A stretch of 64,000 bases of DNA, from the NCBI RefSeq assembly GCF_900109115.1, contig NZ_FNYV01000001.1, positions 248,001 through 312,000 of the forward strand, read 5' to 3'. A program made the translations under genes and the position numbers. Source of the DNA: Micromonospora phaseoli. Lineage in GTDB: Bacteria; Actinomycetota; Actinomycetes; Mycobacteriales; Micromonosporaceae. Below, piece by piece: positions 27,223 to 36,342 of the stretch; positions within the stretch are counted from its first letter, which is position 1, and each line of letters opens with the position of its first letter. The notes below the pieces were generated by a model. That model saw only the letters and a list, made by a program, of their open reading frames with translations, was not told the DNA's origin and made no database searches.

Positions 27223-30222
27223 GTGGCAGGTAAGGCCCGCGTACACGAGCTTGCAAAAGAGCTCGGGGTCGAAAGTAAGACCGTTCTCGCCAAGTTGAAA
27301 GAGATGGGCGAGTTCGTCAAGTCCGCGTCGAGCACCGTCGAGGCGCCTGTCGCCCGGCGGCTGCGTACCGCGTTCGTCGCCTCGGGTGGCCCTGGTGCCT
27401 CGACGGCTGCGCCGTCGGCCGCACCGGCTCCCACGGCGTCACCGACCCCGTCGCCGACCCCCGGCGAGCCCCGGATCACCGCCAAGCCGATGCCGCCAAG
27501 GCGTCCGGCAGCGCCTGGGCCGAAGCCGAAGGGCCCGGTGCCCGGTCCGCCGCCGCCGGCGGCCCCGGTCGCCAAGCCGGCGAGCGCTCACGACATCGAG
27601 GTGGCCGCCGCAGAGGCGCGTGCCGCCGCGCTGAAGGCTGAGCAGGAGGCCGCGGTCAAGGCCGCGCAGGCCGCCCGCCAGCAGCAGCGAGAGAACGTCC
27701 GCCGGGAGCCGCCGGCCGACGGTGGCACCCGTCCGGGTCCCCGACCCGGTCCCGGTGCCATGCCGCCCCGCCCGGGTTCTCCGGCCGCGGGTCGGCCCGG
27801 TGGGCCCAACCCGGGTCCGGGTGGCCGGCAGGGTCGCCCGCCGGCGCGCGGCGCCGGCAACAACCCCTTCGGTATCCAGGGCAGTCAGCGGCCGCCGGCC
27901 GCCGGTGCCGGTGGCCCACGGCCGAGCCCGGCGTCCATGCCGCCGCGGCCGAGCCCGGCGTCCATGCCGCCGCGGCCGAGCCCGGCCTCGATGCCGAGCC
28001 AGCGTCCGGGTCGTCCGGGCGGGCCGGGTGCCGGTCGCCCCGGTGGCGGTGGCGGTGCCGGCCGTCCGGGTGGCGGCGGTGGCGGTGGCTACCGTGGCGG
28101 TCCTGGTGGCGGCGGTGGTGCCGGCGGCGGTGGTGGTTACCGCGGTGGTCCTGGTGGCGGCGGTGGCGCCGGCGGCGGTGGTGGTTACCGTGGCGGTCCT
28201 GGTGGCGGCGGTGGTGCTGGCGGCGGATTCCGTCCGGGTGCGCCGTCCGGTGGTGGCGGTCGCCCTGGTGGCGGTGGCCGTGGCCGGGGCGGCGGTGCCG
28301 CGGGTGCCTTCGGGCGTCCGGGTGGCAAGCCGACCCGGGGCCGCAAGTCCAAGAAGCAGCGCAGACAGGAGTTCGACAACCTGTCGGCCCCGACCATGAG
28401 CTCGGGTGCTCCCCGGGGTCAGGGTCAGGTGGTCCGGCTGTCCCGTGGCGCCTCGCTGTCGGACTTCGCCGACAAGATCAACGCCAACCCGGGTTCACTG
28501 GTCCAGGAGATGTTCAACCTGGGCGAGATGGTCACCGCGACCCAGTCGTGCTCCGACGACACCCTGCTGCTGCTGGGTGAGCACCTGGGCTTCAACGTCC
28601 AGATCGTCAGCCCCGAGGACGAGGATCGCGAGCTGCTCGCGCAGTTCAACATCGACCTCGACGCCGAGGTCGCCAGCGAGCGGCTGGTCAGCCGGGCGCC
28701 GGTGGTGACCGTCATGGGTCACGTCGACCACGGTAAGACCAAGCTGCTCGACGCGATCCGCAAGGCCAACGTCGTAGCCGGCGAGGCCGGAGGCATCACC
28801 CAGCACATCGGTGCGTACCAGGTCCACGTCCCGCACGAGGGCGAGGACCGGGCGGTGACCTTCATCGACACCCCGGGTCACGAGGCGTTCACCGCCATGC
28901 GTGCCCGTGGTGCCCAGGTGACGGACGTCGTGATCCTGGTGGTCGCGGCCGACGACGGCGTGATGCCGCAGACGATCGAGGCGTTGAACCACGCCAAGGC
29001 GGCTGAGGTGCCGATCGTGGTGGCGGTCAACAAGGTCGACAAGCCGGAGGCCAACCCGGACAAGGTCCGCCAGCAGCTGACCGAGTACGGACTGGTCGCC
29101 GAGGAGTACGGCGGTGAGACCATGTTCGTGAACGTGGCCGCCAAGCCGGGCATCGGCATCGAGGAGCTTCTCGAAGCGGTCCTGCTCACCGCCGACGCGT
29201 CACTGGAGCTGACCGCTCCGATCGACGGGCCGGCTCAGGGTGTGGCCATCGAGGCGCACCTGGACAAGGGCCGCGGCGCGGTGGCGACGGTGCTGGTGCA
29301 GAAGGGCACCCTGCGGGCGGGCGACTCGATCGTCGCCGGTGGGGCGCACGGCCGGGTCCGGGCGATGCTCGACGAGAACGGCAACCAGCTCGCCGAGGCG
29401 GGTCCGGCCCGTCCGGTGATGGTCCTCGGCCTCACCGCGGTGCCGGGCGCGGGCGACACCTTCCTCGCCGCGGCGGACGACCGCACGGTGCGGCAGATCG
29501 CCGAGCAGCGGCAGGCACGGCGGCGGGCGGCGTCCTTCGCCAACTCCCGTGGCCGGGCCACCCTTGAGACGCTCATGGAGCAGCTCAAGGAGGGCGAGAA
29601 GACCTCGCTCAACCTCATCCTCAAGGGTGACGTCTCCGGTTCGGTGGAGGCCCTGGAGGACGCGCTGTTCAACCTCGACATCCCCGAGGAGGTCCAGCTC
29701 AAGGTCCTCGACCGGGGCGTCGGCGCGATCACCGAGAGCAACGTCATGCTCGCGAGCGCGTCGTCCGAGCCGGTCACGATCATCGGCTTCAACGTGCGGG
29801 CCTCCAACAAGGTCCGCGAGATGGCCGACCGCGAGGGCGTGGAGATCCGGTACTACACGGTCATCTACCAGGCCATCGAGGAGATCGAGGCGGCGCTCAA
29901 GGGCCTGCTCAAGCCGGAGTACGAGGAGGTCGAGCTCGGCACCGCGGAGATCCGCGACGTGTTCCGCTCGTCCAAGATCGGCAACATCTCCGGTTGCATC
30001 GTCCGGTCGGGCATCATCCGGCGCAACGCCAAGGCGCGTCTGCTGCGCGACGGCGCGGTGGTGGCGGACAACCTCACCGTCAGCTCGCTCAAGCGGTTCA
30101 AGGACGACGCCACGGAGGTTCGCGAAGGCTTCGAGTGTGGTCTGACCCTGGGTGGATACAACAACGTCCAGGTCGGCGACGTCATCGAGACCTTCGAGAT
30201 GCGGGAGAAGGTTCGCGCCTGA
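27223..30222 (+). CDS. infB: Translation initiation factor IF-2
   Basis: A 999-residue GTPase that brings initiator tRNA to the ribosome. The N-terminus has the IF2_N helix ([19 protein letters not shown]). Residues 60-400 are a long Pro/Ala/Gly/Arg-rich linker with two internal tandem repeats. The G domain starts near residue 495 with GHVDHGKT (G1), DTPGHEAF (G3) and NKVD (G4), followed by domains II to IV. The GTG at 27223 with GAGGAG upstream gives the normal [10 protein letters not shown] start; GTG 27211 would only add four residues. The linker is unusually glycine-rich. A hairpin lies just ahead of the gene and a 42-bp palindrome just behind it. Confidence 0.97.
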   Translation: MAGKARVHELAKELGVESKTVLAKLKEMGEFVKSASSTVEAPVARRLRTAFVASGGPGASTAAPSAAPAPTASPTPSPTPGEPRITAKPMPPRRPAAPGPKPKGPVPGPPPPAAPVAKPASAHDIEVAAAEARAAALKAEQEAAVKAAQAARQQQRENVRREPPADGGTRPGPRPGPGAMPPRPGSPAAGRPGGPNPGPGGRQGRPPARGAGNNPFGIQGSQRPPAAGAGGPRPSPASMPPRPSPASMPPRPSPASMPSQRPGRPGGPGAGRPGGGGGAGRPGGGGGGGYRGGPGGGGGAGGGGGYRGGPGGGGGAGGGGGYRGGPGGGGGAGGGFRPGAPSGGGGRPGGGGRGRGGGAAGAFGRPGGKPTRGRKSKKQRRQEFDNLSAPTMSSGAPRGQGQVVRLSRGASLSDFADKINANPGSLVQEMFNLGEMVTATQSCSDDTLLLLGEHLGFNVQIVSPEDEDRELLAQFNIDLDAEVASERLVSRAPVVTVMGHVDHGKTKLLDAIRKANVVAGEAGGITQHIGAYQVHVPHEGEDRAVTFIDTPGHEAFTAMRARGAQVTDVVILVVAADDGVMPQTIEALNHAKAAEVPIVVAVNKVDKPEANPDKVRQQLTEYGLVAEEYGGETMFVNVAAKPGIGIEELLEAVLLTADASLELTAPIDGPAQGVAIEAHLDKGRGAVATVLVQKGTLRAGDSIVAGGAHGRVRAMLDENGNQLAEAGPARPVMVLGLTAVPGAGDTFLAAADDRTVRQIAEQRQARRRAASFANSRGRATLETLMEQLKEGEKTSLNLILKGDVSGSVEALEDALFNLDIPEEVQLKVLDRGVGAITESNVMLASASSEPVTIIGFNVRASNKVREMADREGVEIRYYTVIYQAIEEIEAALKGLLKPEYEEVELGTAEIRDVFRSSKIGNISGCIVRSGIIRRNAKARLLRDGAVVADNLTVSSLKRFKDDATEVREGFECGLTLGGYNNVQVGDVIETFEMREKVRA
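27919..27994 (+). repeat. 27-bp tandem repeat in infB linker
   Basis: Nearly three copies of a 27-bp unit (starts 27919, 27946, 27973) encode RPSPASMPP repeatedly. The third copy has diverged (SPASMPSQ). Confidence 0.85.
28090..28233 (+). repeat. 48-bp tandem repeat in infB linker
   Basis: Three copies of a 48-bp unit start at TAC codons 28090, 28138 and 28186. Each encodes [16 protein letters not shown], the last ending in GGGF. Third-position differences show the copies are not all recent. Confidence 0.9.
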
Positions 30223-30238
30223 CCCTGCGGTGACGCAC

Positions 30239-30280
30239 TGATCAAGGGGTTTACGCCGATCGGCGTAAACCCCTTGATCA
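30239..30280. terminator. 42-bp perfect palindrome after infB
   Basis: Every base from TGATCAAGGGGTTTACGCCGA at 30239 to its exact complement ending at 30280 pairs, with no spacer. It lies 16 bases after the infB stop and should form a very strong hairpin. There is no U-tract, as is common for actinobacterial terminators. Confidence 0.75.
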
Positions 30281-30313
30281 TGTGGGGTGGGGTGCGGGTA
30301 GTGTCCGCAGACG

Positions 30314-30607
30314 ATGTACACGGAAACCGCAGTATTCGACCTGCTGCTGCCGGGCGACTCCCGGTCGCTGAAGGCCAAGAGGTCCTACGTTCGGCCGATC
30401 GTCGCCGCGCTGCGCCGCTTCGACGTGTCGGCCGCCGAGGTGGGCGCGCTCGACCTGCATGGGCGGGCGGAGATAGGGGTGGCGGTCGTGGCCGCCGAGG
30501 CGGCGCACGCCCGCGAGGTGCTCGACTCCTGCGAGCGCCTGGTGGCCGCTCGGCCGGAGGTCGAGGTGCTGTCGGTACGTCGTCGGTTGTACGGCGACGA
30601 CGACTGA
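30314..30607 (+). CDS. DUF503 (YlxP-like) protein
   Basis: A 97-residue protein. MYTETAVFDLLLPGDSRSLK followed by AKRSYVRPIV is diagnostic for DUF503, a small family often placed between infB and rbfA; its function is unknown. The ATG at 30314 has no Shine-Dalgarno, and TAGTGT at 30299-30304 ends nine bases before it. It sits behind the infB palindrome and so is probably transcribed from its own promoter. Confidence 0.9.
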   Translation: MYTETAVFDLLLPGDSRSLKAKRSYVRPIVAALRRFDVSAAEVGALDLHGRAEIGVAVVAAEAAHAREVLDSCERLVAARPEVEVLSVRRRLYGDDD

Positions 30608-30749
30608 GGTCGGTGGGCATCGCCACCTGCTGCCCCGCGCGCCGGCGCGGGCGGCGCAGGTAGGGTTCGAGGTGTTGGGTCGATGCGGGCTCCGGTGACG
30701 GCGGCGTCACCGGCCCGGTCGGCAGCGGGACGCCGTGGAGGTGGCGGAG

Positions 30750-31250
30750 ATGACGGATCAGGCCAAGGTACGGCGGCACGCGGAGCGGGTGCGTGAACTG
30801 GTCGCGTCGGTGGTGCGGAGCCAGATCAAGGACCCACGGCTCGGCATGATCACCATCACCGACGCCCGGATCACCGCAGACCTGCGCGACGCCACGGTCT
30901 TCTACACCGTGCTCGGTGACGCGGCCGCCCAGGCGGGCACCGCCGCCGCGCTGGACAGCGCCAAGGGCATGCTGCGCAGCACCGTCGGCAAGGCGCTCGG
31001 GCTGCGGCACTCGCCGACCCTGACCTTCGTCCTAGACGACGTGCAGGATCAGGTCAAGCACATCGACGACCTGCTCGCCGCGGCCCGGAACGCCGACGCC
31101 GAGGTGCAGCGCCTCGCCGCCAAGGCCGAGTACGCCGGTGAGCCGCAGCCGTACCGCCTCGACGAGGACGAGGACGAGGACGGCGAGGGCGTCGCCGAGG
31201 CCGATGAGGCCGAGGACGCGGACGACGCCCGGGGCGGGGACCGGCGGTGA
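30750..31250 (+). CDS. rbfA: Ribosome-binding factor A
   Basis: A 166-residue protein that binds immature 30S subunits. The KH-like core (RHAERVRELVASVVRSQIKD, GMITITDARITADLRDATVF, RHSPTLTFVLDD) is complete. The last 40 residues form an acidic tail (DEDEDEDGEGVAEADEAE). The ATG at 30750 is chosen over GTG 30735, because GGAGG falls between the two. TAGGGT at 30661-30666 is a candidate -10. The stop overlaps the next GTG. Confidence 0.95.
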   Translation: MTDQAKVRRHAERVRELVASVVRSQIKDPRLGMITITDARITADLRDATVFYTVLGDAAAQAGTAAALDSAKGMLRSTVGKALGLRHSPTLTFVLDDVQDQVKHIDDLLAAARNADAEVQRLAAKAEYAGEPQPYRLDEDEDEDGEGVAEADEAEDADDARGGDRR

Positions 31251-32335
31251 CCGCCGCCGCTACGGACGCGCCGACCGTCCGGGTCGAGGCGGCCGAATCC
31301 CCGGTGGCCGGGCCGACCGAGGTCGACTGGGCCGCCGCGGTGGCCGCCGTACGGCAGCTGCCGGTCGACGGGCGGGTGCTGCTGATCTGCCACGTCAACC
31401 CGGACGGCGACGCGCTGGGGAGCATGCTCGGCTTCGGGCTCGGGCTGCGGCGGCTCGGCGTACACCGGTTGCAGGCGACCTTCCCAGGCCCGCCGGAGGT
31501 CCCCGAACCGCTGCGCGGGCTACCCGGGCAGGAGTTGCTGGTGCCGGCGGCCGAGGCCGAACCGGAGCCGGACCTGGTCATCTGCTTCGACGCGGCGAGC
31601 GACTCACGACTCGGCGAGCTGGCCGACCGGCTGACCGGCCCGGGCACCGCGCTGGTGCTCGACCACCACGCCTCCAACACCGGCTTCGGCGATGTGAACC
31701 TGGTCGACCCGGCGGCCGCGGCGACCTCGGTCGTCGCCGAGCAGTTGCTGGAGCGGCTCGGTGTGCCGCTGGACGCCGGCATCGCCGAGTGCCTGTACGT
31801 GGCGCTGAGCACCGACACGGGCTCGTTCCGGTTCGACGCGACCACCCCCGCGGTGCACGAGATGGCGGCTCGCCTGCTGGCCACCGGGATCAGTCCGGGT
31901 GACATCTCCCGGCGGGTGTTCGACAGCCGGCCGTTCGGTGCGGTGCGGCTCTTCGGCGAGGTGCTCGGCCGGGCCCGGCTGGAGCCCGAGGCGGCCGGCG
32001 GGCAGGGTCTGGTCTGGACGTACGCGACCCTGGACGACCTGGCCCGGCACGATCAGCGGCCGTACGTGTTGGAGGCGCTGATCGACCCGGTGCGCTGCAC
32101 CGCCGAGGCCGACGTGAGTTGCGTGGTCAAGCAGACCGGCCCGGACGGGTGGGCGGTCTCCCTGCGCAGCAAGGGCGCGACGGACGTGAGTCGGGTGGCG
32201 GTCGCACTGGGCGGCGGTGGTCATCGGCTCGCCGCCGGCTTCACCGGCCGTGGCACTGTGGAAGAGGTGGTGGAGCAGATCCGGGCCGAGTTGGCAGTGC
32301 CCGCGTCCGGGGGCGGCATCGACCAGCAGGGGTAG
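31247..32335 (+). CDS. DHH/DHHA1 phosphoesterase, NrnA-like
   Basis: A 362-residue enzyme of the NrnA family, which degrades short RNA oligonucleotides and often pAp. CHVNPDGDALGS, CFDAASDSRLGEL and LVLDHHASN supply the DHH metal ligands. The DHHA1 domain ends with GGGGHRLAAGF. The GTG at 31247 overlaps rbfA by 4 bp, a conserved actinobacterial pairing. Whether it acts on oligoribonucleotides, pAp or cyclic dinucleotide products is not shown by the sequence. Confidence 0.92.
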   Translation: MTAAATDAPTVRVEAAESPVAGPTEVDWAAAVAAVRQLPVDGRVLLICHVNPDGDALGSMLGFGLGLRRLGVHRLQATFPGPPEVPEPLRGLPGQELLVPAAEAEPEPDLVICFDAASDSRLGELADRLTGPGTALVLDHHASNTGFGDVNLVDPAAAATSVVAEQLLERLGVPLDAGIAECLYVALSTDTGSFRFDATTPAVHEMAARLLATGISPGDISRRVFDSRPFGAVRLFGEVLGRARLEPEAAGGQGLVWTYATLDDLARHDQRPYVLEALIDPVRCTAEADVSCVVKQTGPDGWAVSLRSKGATDVSRVAVALGGGGHRLAAGFTGRGTVEEVVEQIRAELAVPASGGGIDQQG

Positions 32336-32395
32336 TTTCAGGGTCGACTCCGGGGAGTCAACCTTCCAGCACCTGGACAGGGCGGAGAGAATCGG

Positions 32396-32806
32396 ATGAT
32401 GGAGCAGCCCCACGATCTCACCGTCGAGACCCCTCGCACCTGGGAACGTCCGGTTGTCTGCGTACCGGTGCTCGTCGCTCTCTCGCTGGTCGGTGGCCGC
32501 TTCGCGTCCTTTTCGACGGAGGCCAACCTCTATGTCTTCGGCGCCGGTGGGGTGCTGATCTGGCTGGGGCTCACCAGGCGGGTGCAGGGCGGTCCGGCAC
32601 CGCGGCGGCTGGGCTCAGGCGCTGTCTGGTGGACACTTCCGGTGCTGGTCTTCGGGATCTTCGAGGGCGCCACCTTCTTCGCGGCGGCCGGTGACGACTT
32701 TCCCACCTTCTCGCGGCTGGCCGATCCGCTGCTGGAGGATCGTCTGGTCCGTTCCGCGGCCTGGTTGGTGTGGCTGTCGGCGTTCTGGGGACTGGTGCGG
32801 CGATGA
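32396..32806 (+). CDS. Small membrane protein of unknown function
   Basis: A 136-residue protein with four hydrophobic segments (about 21-40, 43-60, 74-96 and 115-133). I do not recognise a family. ATG codons at 32396 and 32399 are both possible. The stop overlaps the start of the next small membrane protein (ATGA), so the two are coupled and may form one unit. Confidence 0.7.
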   Translation: MMEQPHDLTVETPRTWERPVVCVPVLVALSLVGGRFASFSTEANLYVFGAGGVLIWLGLTRRVQGGPAPRRLGSGAVWWTLPVLVFGIFEGATFFAAAGDDFPTFSRLADPLLEDRLVRSAAWLVWLSAFWGLVRR

Positions 32807-33015
32807 TGCGGGCTCTGGCCATCGGCGGATTCCTGGTCGGTCTGGCGCTGTTCGGGCTGGTCGAGTGGTTGGCCCGGCGGGAGGGTTCGCGGATACCGAC
32901 GCTCGGCGAGGTTTGCGGGTACATCATGCGGTATGAGGTGGGTCCGGTGCCCGTGGGTCGGATCGGGCTGTTCGGTTTCTGGTGGTGGATCGGCTGGCAC
33001 TTCCTGGCCCGGTGA
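32803..33015 (+). CDS. Small membrane protein (DUF6186-like)
   Basis: A 70-residue protein with an N-terminal membrane helix (ALAIGGFLVGLALFGLVEWL) and a conserved-looking tail (REGSRIPTLGEVCGYIM, then GRIGLFGFWWWIGWHF). The pattern resembles a small actinobacterial family I know as DUF6186; I cannot verify the number here. It starts at the ATG overlapping the upstream stop. Confidence 0.7.
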   Translation: MMRALAIGGFLVGLALFGLVEWLARREGSRIPTLGEVCGYIMRYEVGPVPVGRIGLFGFWWWIGWHFLAR

Positions 33016-33282
33016 CGGTAATCGACCGGTCCAAATCGCGGGAACAGCGCGCACCATGTGGACCTGAACGATAGCTTGGGAAACGGTCGGCGCCGCTTTT
33101 GGCGCAGGTCAAGGGGCGCAGCCATACCCGGCCTCGCCTCCCTCCAGGGTCGATCGACCCGGGCCGCCACGTCGCCCACCCGCCGCTCCGGTGACCCCGG
33201 AGACCGGTCCGGGCGCTTGTCGTAACACCGCCCGTGATGCGCCGTCACGCCCGGCGGCGCGCGCCCTGGAAGGGGTCCACCA

Positions 33283-33372
33283 ATGCCCGCCAAGCCCAAG
33301 CCCGAGACCACCGACGAGGCCCGGGAGCAGGCCCGCCGTGCCCTGCAGACCTCCATGGACACCCGTCAGTGA
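33283..33372 (+). CDS. 29-residue small protein
   Basis: An ATG at 33283 preceded by GGAAGGGG opens a 30-codon frame ending in TGA at 33370-33372. The product begins MPAKPKPETTDEAREQ and ends QTSMDTRQ: a Pro/Lys-rich start, then a charged amphipathic helix. The region on either side (33016-33282 and 33373-33537) has no other gene; it does contain a 14-bp palindrome at 33147-33160 and TAGCTT near 33072. The composition, helix pattern and strong ribosome binding site argue for a real gene. Function unknown. Confidence 0.65.
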   Translation: MPAKPKPETTDEAREQARRALQTSMDTRQ

Positions 33373-33537
33373 ACGTAGCCGACCGGCGGTGACGCCGAGC
33401 CGTCCCGGGTGCGCGGCGTCACCGTCCCTGTCGATCTCAAGCTCAGCACCGCAGTACCCGGGTCCGCAGCCCGCCCCGCCGGCGGTTGCAGCTCCGGCCG
33501 GTAAGTAGTCCATAGGCTTGCTCCCCTTACTGTTCAC

Positions 33538-34908
33538 GTGCCACCATCGGCACCGATGAACCGCTCCACCGTCGCCACCGACCGGGTCGCGTCTCCGCGC
33601 CGGATCGCCGCGCTCGCCCTGCCGGCCCTGGTGGTCCTCGCCGCCGAGCCCCTCTACGTCCTCGTCGACACCGCAGTCGTCGGCCACCTGGGCCGGGTGC
33701 CGCTGGCCGCGGTGGCGGTCGGCGGGACGGTGATGACCCTCACCGCCTGGCTGGGCACGGTGGTCGCGTACGGCACCACCGGCCGGGCAGCCCGTCGGTA
33801 CGGAGCCGGCGACCGTGCCGCCGCGGTGGCCGAGGGCGTCCAGTCGTCCTGGCTGGCCCTCGGCGTGGGGCTCCTCGTCGTCGTTGGCCTGCAGTTCGGT
33901 GGTGGTGCCCTGGCCAGCGCCCTGGCCGGCGGAGGCGAGGTCGGAGCCGCTGCCGGCCAGTGGCTGCGGGTAGCCGCCTTCGGCGCACCCGGCCTGCTGC
34001 TCGCCGCCGCCGGCAACGGCTGGTTGCGCGGCGTGCAGGACACCCGGCGGCCATTGGCCTTCGTGGTCGGCCCCAACCTGCTGTCCGCGGTGCTCTGCCC
34101 GGTGCTGGTCTACCCGGTGGGCATGGGGCTGATCGGTTCGGCGGTGGCAAACGTCATCGCGCAGACCCTCTCCGGCGTCCTCTTCGCCGCCGCGCTGGTG
34201 ACCGAGCGGGTGGCGCTCCGGCCGCGCCCCCGGGTCATCGGCCAGCAGTTGGTGCTCAGCCGCGACCTGCTGATCCGGGGAGTGGCCTTCCAGGCCAGCT
34301 TCCTCTCCGCCACGGCGGTGGCCGCCCGGTTCGGCGCCGCCGCGGTCGGTGCCCACCAGATCGCCGTACAGCTCTGGTTCTTCGCGGCGCTGCTGCTCGA
34401 CGCGCTGGCCATCGCCGCGCAGGCGCTGGTCGGGGCGGCACTCGGGGCCGGCGACGAGGCGGCGGCGCGGGCGCTGGCCCGCCGGATCGGTCGGCTCGGT
34501 GCGATCTGCGGTACGGCGTTCGCCGTGCTCGCGGCGGCCGGCGCCGGCACCGTGCCGACCTGGTTCAGCTCCGACGTGGCGGTACACGAGCAGGCGCTGG
34601 TGGCGTGGCCGTGGTTCGCCGCGATGCTGCCGCTGGCCGGCGTGGTGTTCGCCCTCGACGGGGTACTGATCGGCGCGGGCGACATCCGGTACCTGCGCAA
34701 CCTCACGGTGGCCGGCGCGCTGGGCGGATTCCTCCCGGCGATCTGGCTCGCCCACGCCTTCGATCTCGGCCTCGGCGGCATCTGGGCCGGCCTGCTGCTG
34801 TTCACCGTGCTGCGCCTGGTCGGAGTGCTGCTGCGGCTGCGTACCGGTGGCTGGGCGGTGACCGGTGCGGTCCGGTCCGAACCCCGGTCGGCCGGTGCCC
34901 GCGTGTGA
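33538..34908 (+). CDS. MATE family efflux transporter (DinF-like)
   Basis: A 450- to 456-residue protein with about 12 membrane segments. The N-terminal ALALPALVVLAAEPLYVLVD and TAVVGHLG are typical of the DinF branch of MATE cation antiporters, and the two halves show the usual internal symmetry (VGAHQIAVQLWFFAALLLDA in the second). The start is uncertain: GTG 33538 or ATG 33556, neither with a Shine-Dalgarno; TAGGCT at 33513-33518 is the likely -10. It replaces nothing in the core order and is commonly found near rbfA/truB in actinobacteria. Stop codons of this gene and the convergent one share TGATCA. Confidence 0.9.
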   Translation: MPPSAPMNRSTVATDRVASPRRIAALALPALVVLAAEPLYVLVDTAVVGHLGRVPLAAVAVGGTVMTLTAWLGTVVAYGTTGRAARRYGAGDRAAAVAEGVQSSWLALGVGLLVVVGLQFGGGALASALAGGGEVGAAAGQWLRVAAFGAPGLLLAAAGNGWLRGVQDTRRPLAFVVGPNLLSAVLCPVLVYPVGMGLIGSAVANVIAQTLSGVLFAAALVTERVALRPRPRVIGQQLVLSRDLLIRGVAFQASFLSATAVAARFGAAAVGAHQIAVQLWFFAALLLDALAIAAQALVGAALGAGDEAAARALARRIGRLGAICGTAFAVLAAAGAGTVPTWFSSDVAVHEQALVAWPWFAAMLPLAGVVFALDGVLIGAGDIRYLRNLTVAGALGGFLPAIWLAHAFDLGLGGIWAGLLLFTVLRLVGVLLRLRTGGWAVTGAVRSEPRSAGARV

Positions 34909-35229
34909 TCAGGCGAGGCCGTAGAGGGCGTGCACCGACAGCACCAGGAGCAGGATCACCGCGAACGAGACTAACACGGCCATGATCTTGACGGCGTTCG
35001 GGTACCGCTGGGAGAGGCGCTCCCGCCGCTGCCAGATCCACCACCGGCGCCGGATCCGTCCCGCCCCGGGCAGCGCCGCGACGGCCTCGGCCAGCCGGAC
35101 GCCCAGCGTGCGCCTCGGCGGTGGCGGGTCGAGCATCCAGTCGGGCAGGACACTCGGCTGCTCGGGCGTGCGCAAGCGCACGTGCTCCTCGGGCTGCCGG
35201 GCGCGGTCGGTGTCGCCGTCCGTGGTCAT
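34909..35229 (-). CDS. Single-pass membrane protein of unknown function
   Basis: A 106-residue protein with a charged N-terminal half (many Arg/Glu/Pro), a basic Trp-rich stretch (RIRRRWWIWQRRERL) and one C-terminal membrane helix (IMAVLVSFAVILLLVLSVHA). This suggests a tail-anchored protein with a cytoplasmic N-terminus. ATG at 35229. No family recognised. It lies between the MATE gene (convergent) and truB (divergent). Confidence 0.68.
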   Translation of the reverse strand: MTTDGDTDRARQPEEHVRLRTPEQPSVLPDWMLDPPPPRRTLGVRLAEAVAALPGAGRIRRRWWIWQRRERLSQRYPNAVKIMAVLVSFAVILLLVLSVHALYGLA

Positions 35230-35374
35230 CTCGTTCTCCCCGTGGTCTGTGTTGCACGGCGTTCATCGACGCCGATACGCCCATCGTCGCAGCGTGATAC
35301 CACCGCGTACATCCGTTTTCGAGCCTGGCGTCCGGTGCTCGGCCGGCCAGCCGGGTCTGGCAGGCTTGCACGTC

Positions 35375-36259
35375 GTGAGCACAGACGGTCTGATCGTGGT
35401 GGACAAGCCCGGCGGCATGACGTCGCACGACGTCGTGGCGCGGATCCGCCGGCTCGCCCGCACCCGCCGGGTCGGCCACGGGGGCACCCTCGACCCGATG
35501 GCCACCGGGGTGCTGGTGATCGGCGTGGGTCGGGCCACCCGCCTGCTGACGTACGTGATCGGTGCGGACAAGAGCTACACCGCCACCATCCGGCTGGGCC
35601 AGGCCACCGTCACCGACGACGCGGAGGGCGACGTGATCGCCACCACGCCCGCCGGGACGGTCGCCGACGAGTCGATCCGGTCCGCGCTGGCCGCGCTCAG
35701 CGGGGAGATCGACCAGGTGCCGAGCGCGGTGAGCGCCATCAAGATCAACGGACAGCGGGCGTACAAGCGGGTCCGTGAGGGTGAGGCCGTCGACCTGCCG
35801 GCCCGACGGGTCACCGTGTCCCGGCTCGACGTGCTGGCGATCCGGCGCGACCAGCCCGACGTGGTCGACGTCGACGTCGAGGTGGCCTGCTCCACCGGCA
35901 CGTACATCCGGGCGATCGCCCGCGACGCGGGCCTGGCGCTGGGCGTCGGCGGGCACCTGACCGCGCTGCGACGGACCGCCGTGGGCGGCTTCACCCTGGC
36001 CGAGGCCGTTACTCTCGACGAGTTGGAGCGGCGCGCGCCCGAGGTGGTGGGCCTGCCGCTCGCGGTCGCGGCCGAACGCTTCTTCGCGCGCCGGGACGCC
36101 ACCGCCGACGAGGCGAAGGTGCTCTCCCACGGTGGTCCGCTCGACGCTGTCGGGCGCACCGGACCGTACGCGGTCTTCGATCCGGCCGGGGGGTTGATCG
36201 CTATCGTCAGCGAGCGGGCCGGTCGGGCCCGCGCGGAGGTCGTGCTCGCCCCGGCGTGA
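35375..36259 (+). CDS. truB: tRNA pseudouridine(55) synthase TruB
   Basis: A 294-residue enzyme that makes pseudouridine at position 55 of tRNAs. LIVVDKPGGMTSHDVV, GHGGTLDPMATGVLV (catalytic aspartate) and KSYTATIRLG identify the family; a PUA-like C-terminal part follows. The GTG at 35375 matches the expected N-terminus. There is no clear Shine-Dalgarno; CAGGCT at 35361-35366 ends eight bases before it. Confidence 0.96.
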   Translation: MSTDGLIVVDKPGGMTSHDVVARIRRLARTRRVGHGGTLDPMATGVLVIGVGRATRLLTYVIGADKSYTATIRLGQATVTDDAEGDVIATTPAGTVADESIRSALAALSGEIDQVPSAVSAIKINGQRAYKRVREGEAVDLPARRVTVSRLDVLAIRRDQPDVVDVDVEVACSTGTYIRAIARDAGLALGVGGHLTALRRTAVGGFTLAEAVTLDELERRAPEVVGLPLAVAAERFFARRDATADEAKVLSHGGPLDAVGRTGPYAVFDPAGGLIAIVSERAGRARAEVVLAPA

Positions 36260-36342
36260 CGGCGGGGCGCGGGTGGACGAGCGCCGAGGCGTCGGGCGGA
36301 CGAGCGCCGGGGCGCCGGGGCGAACAACAGCGGAGGAGCAGC

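Noticed and set aside
27722..28399. 225-codon frame inside infB in another phase
   Set aside because: Created by the repetitive Gly/Pro codons of the IF-2 linker; Val/Ala/Arg repeats only.
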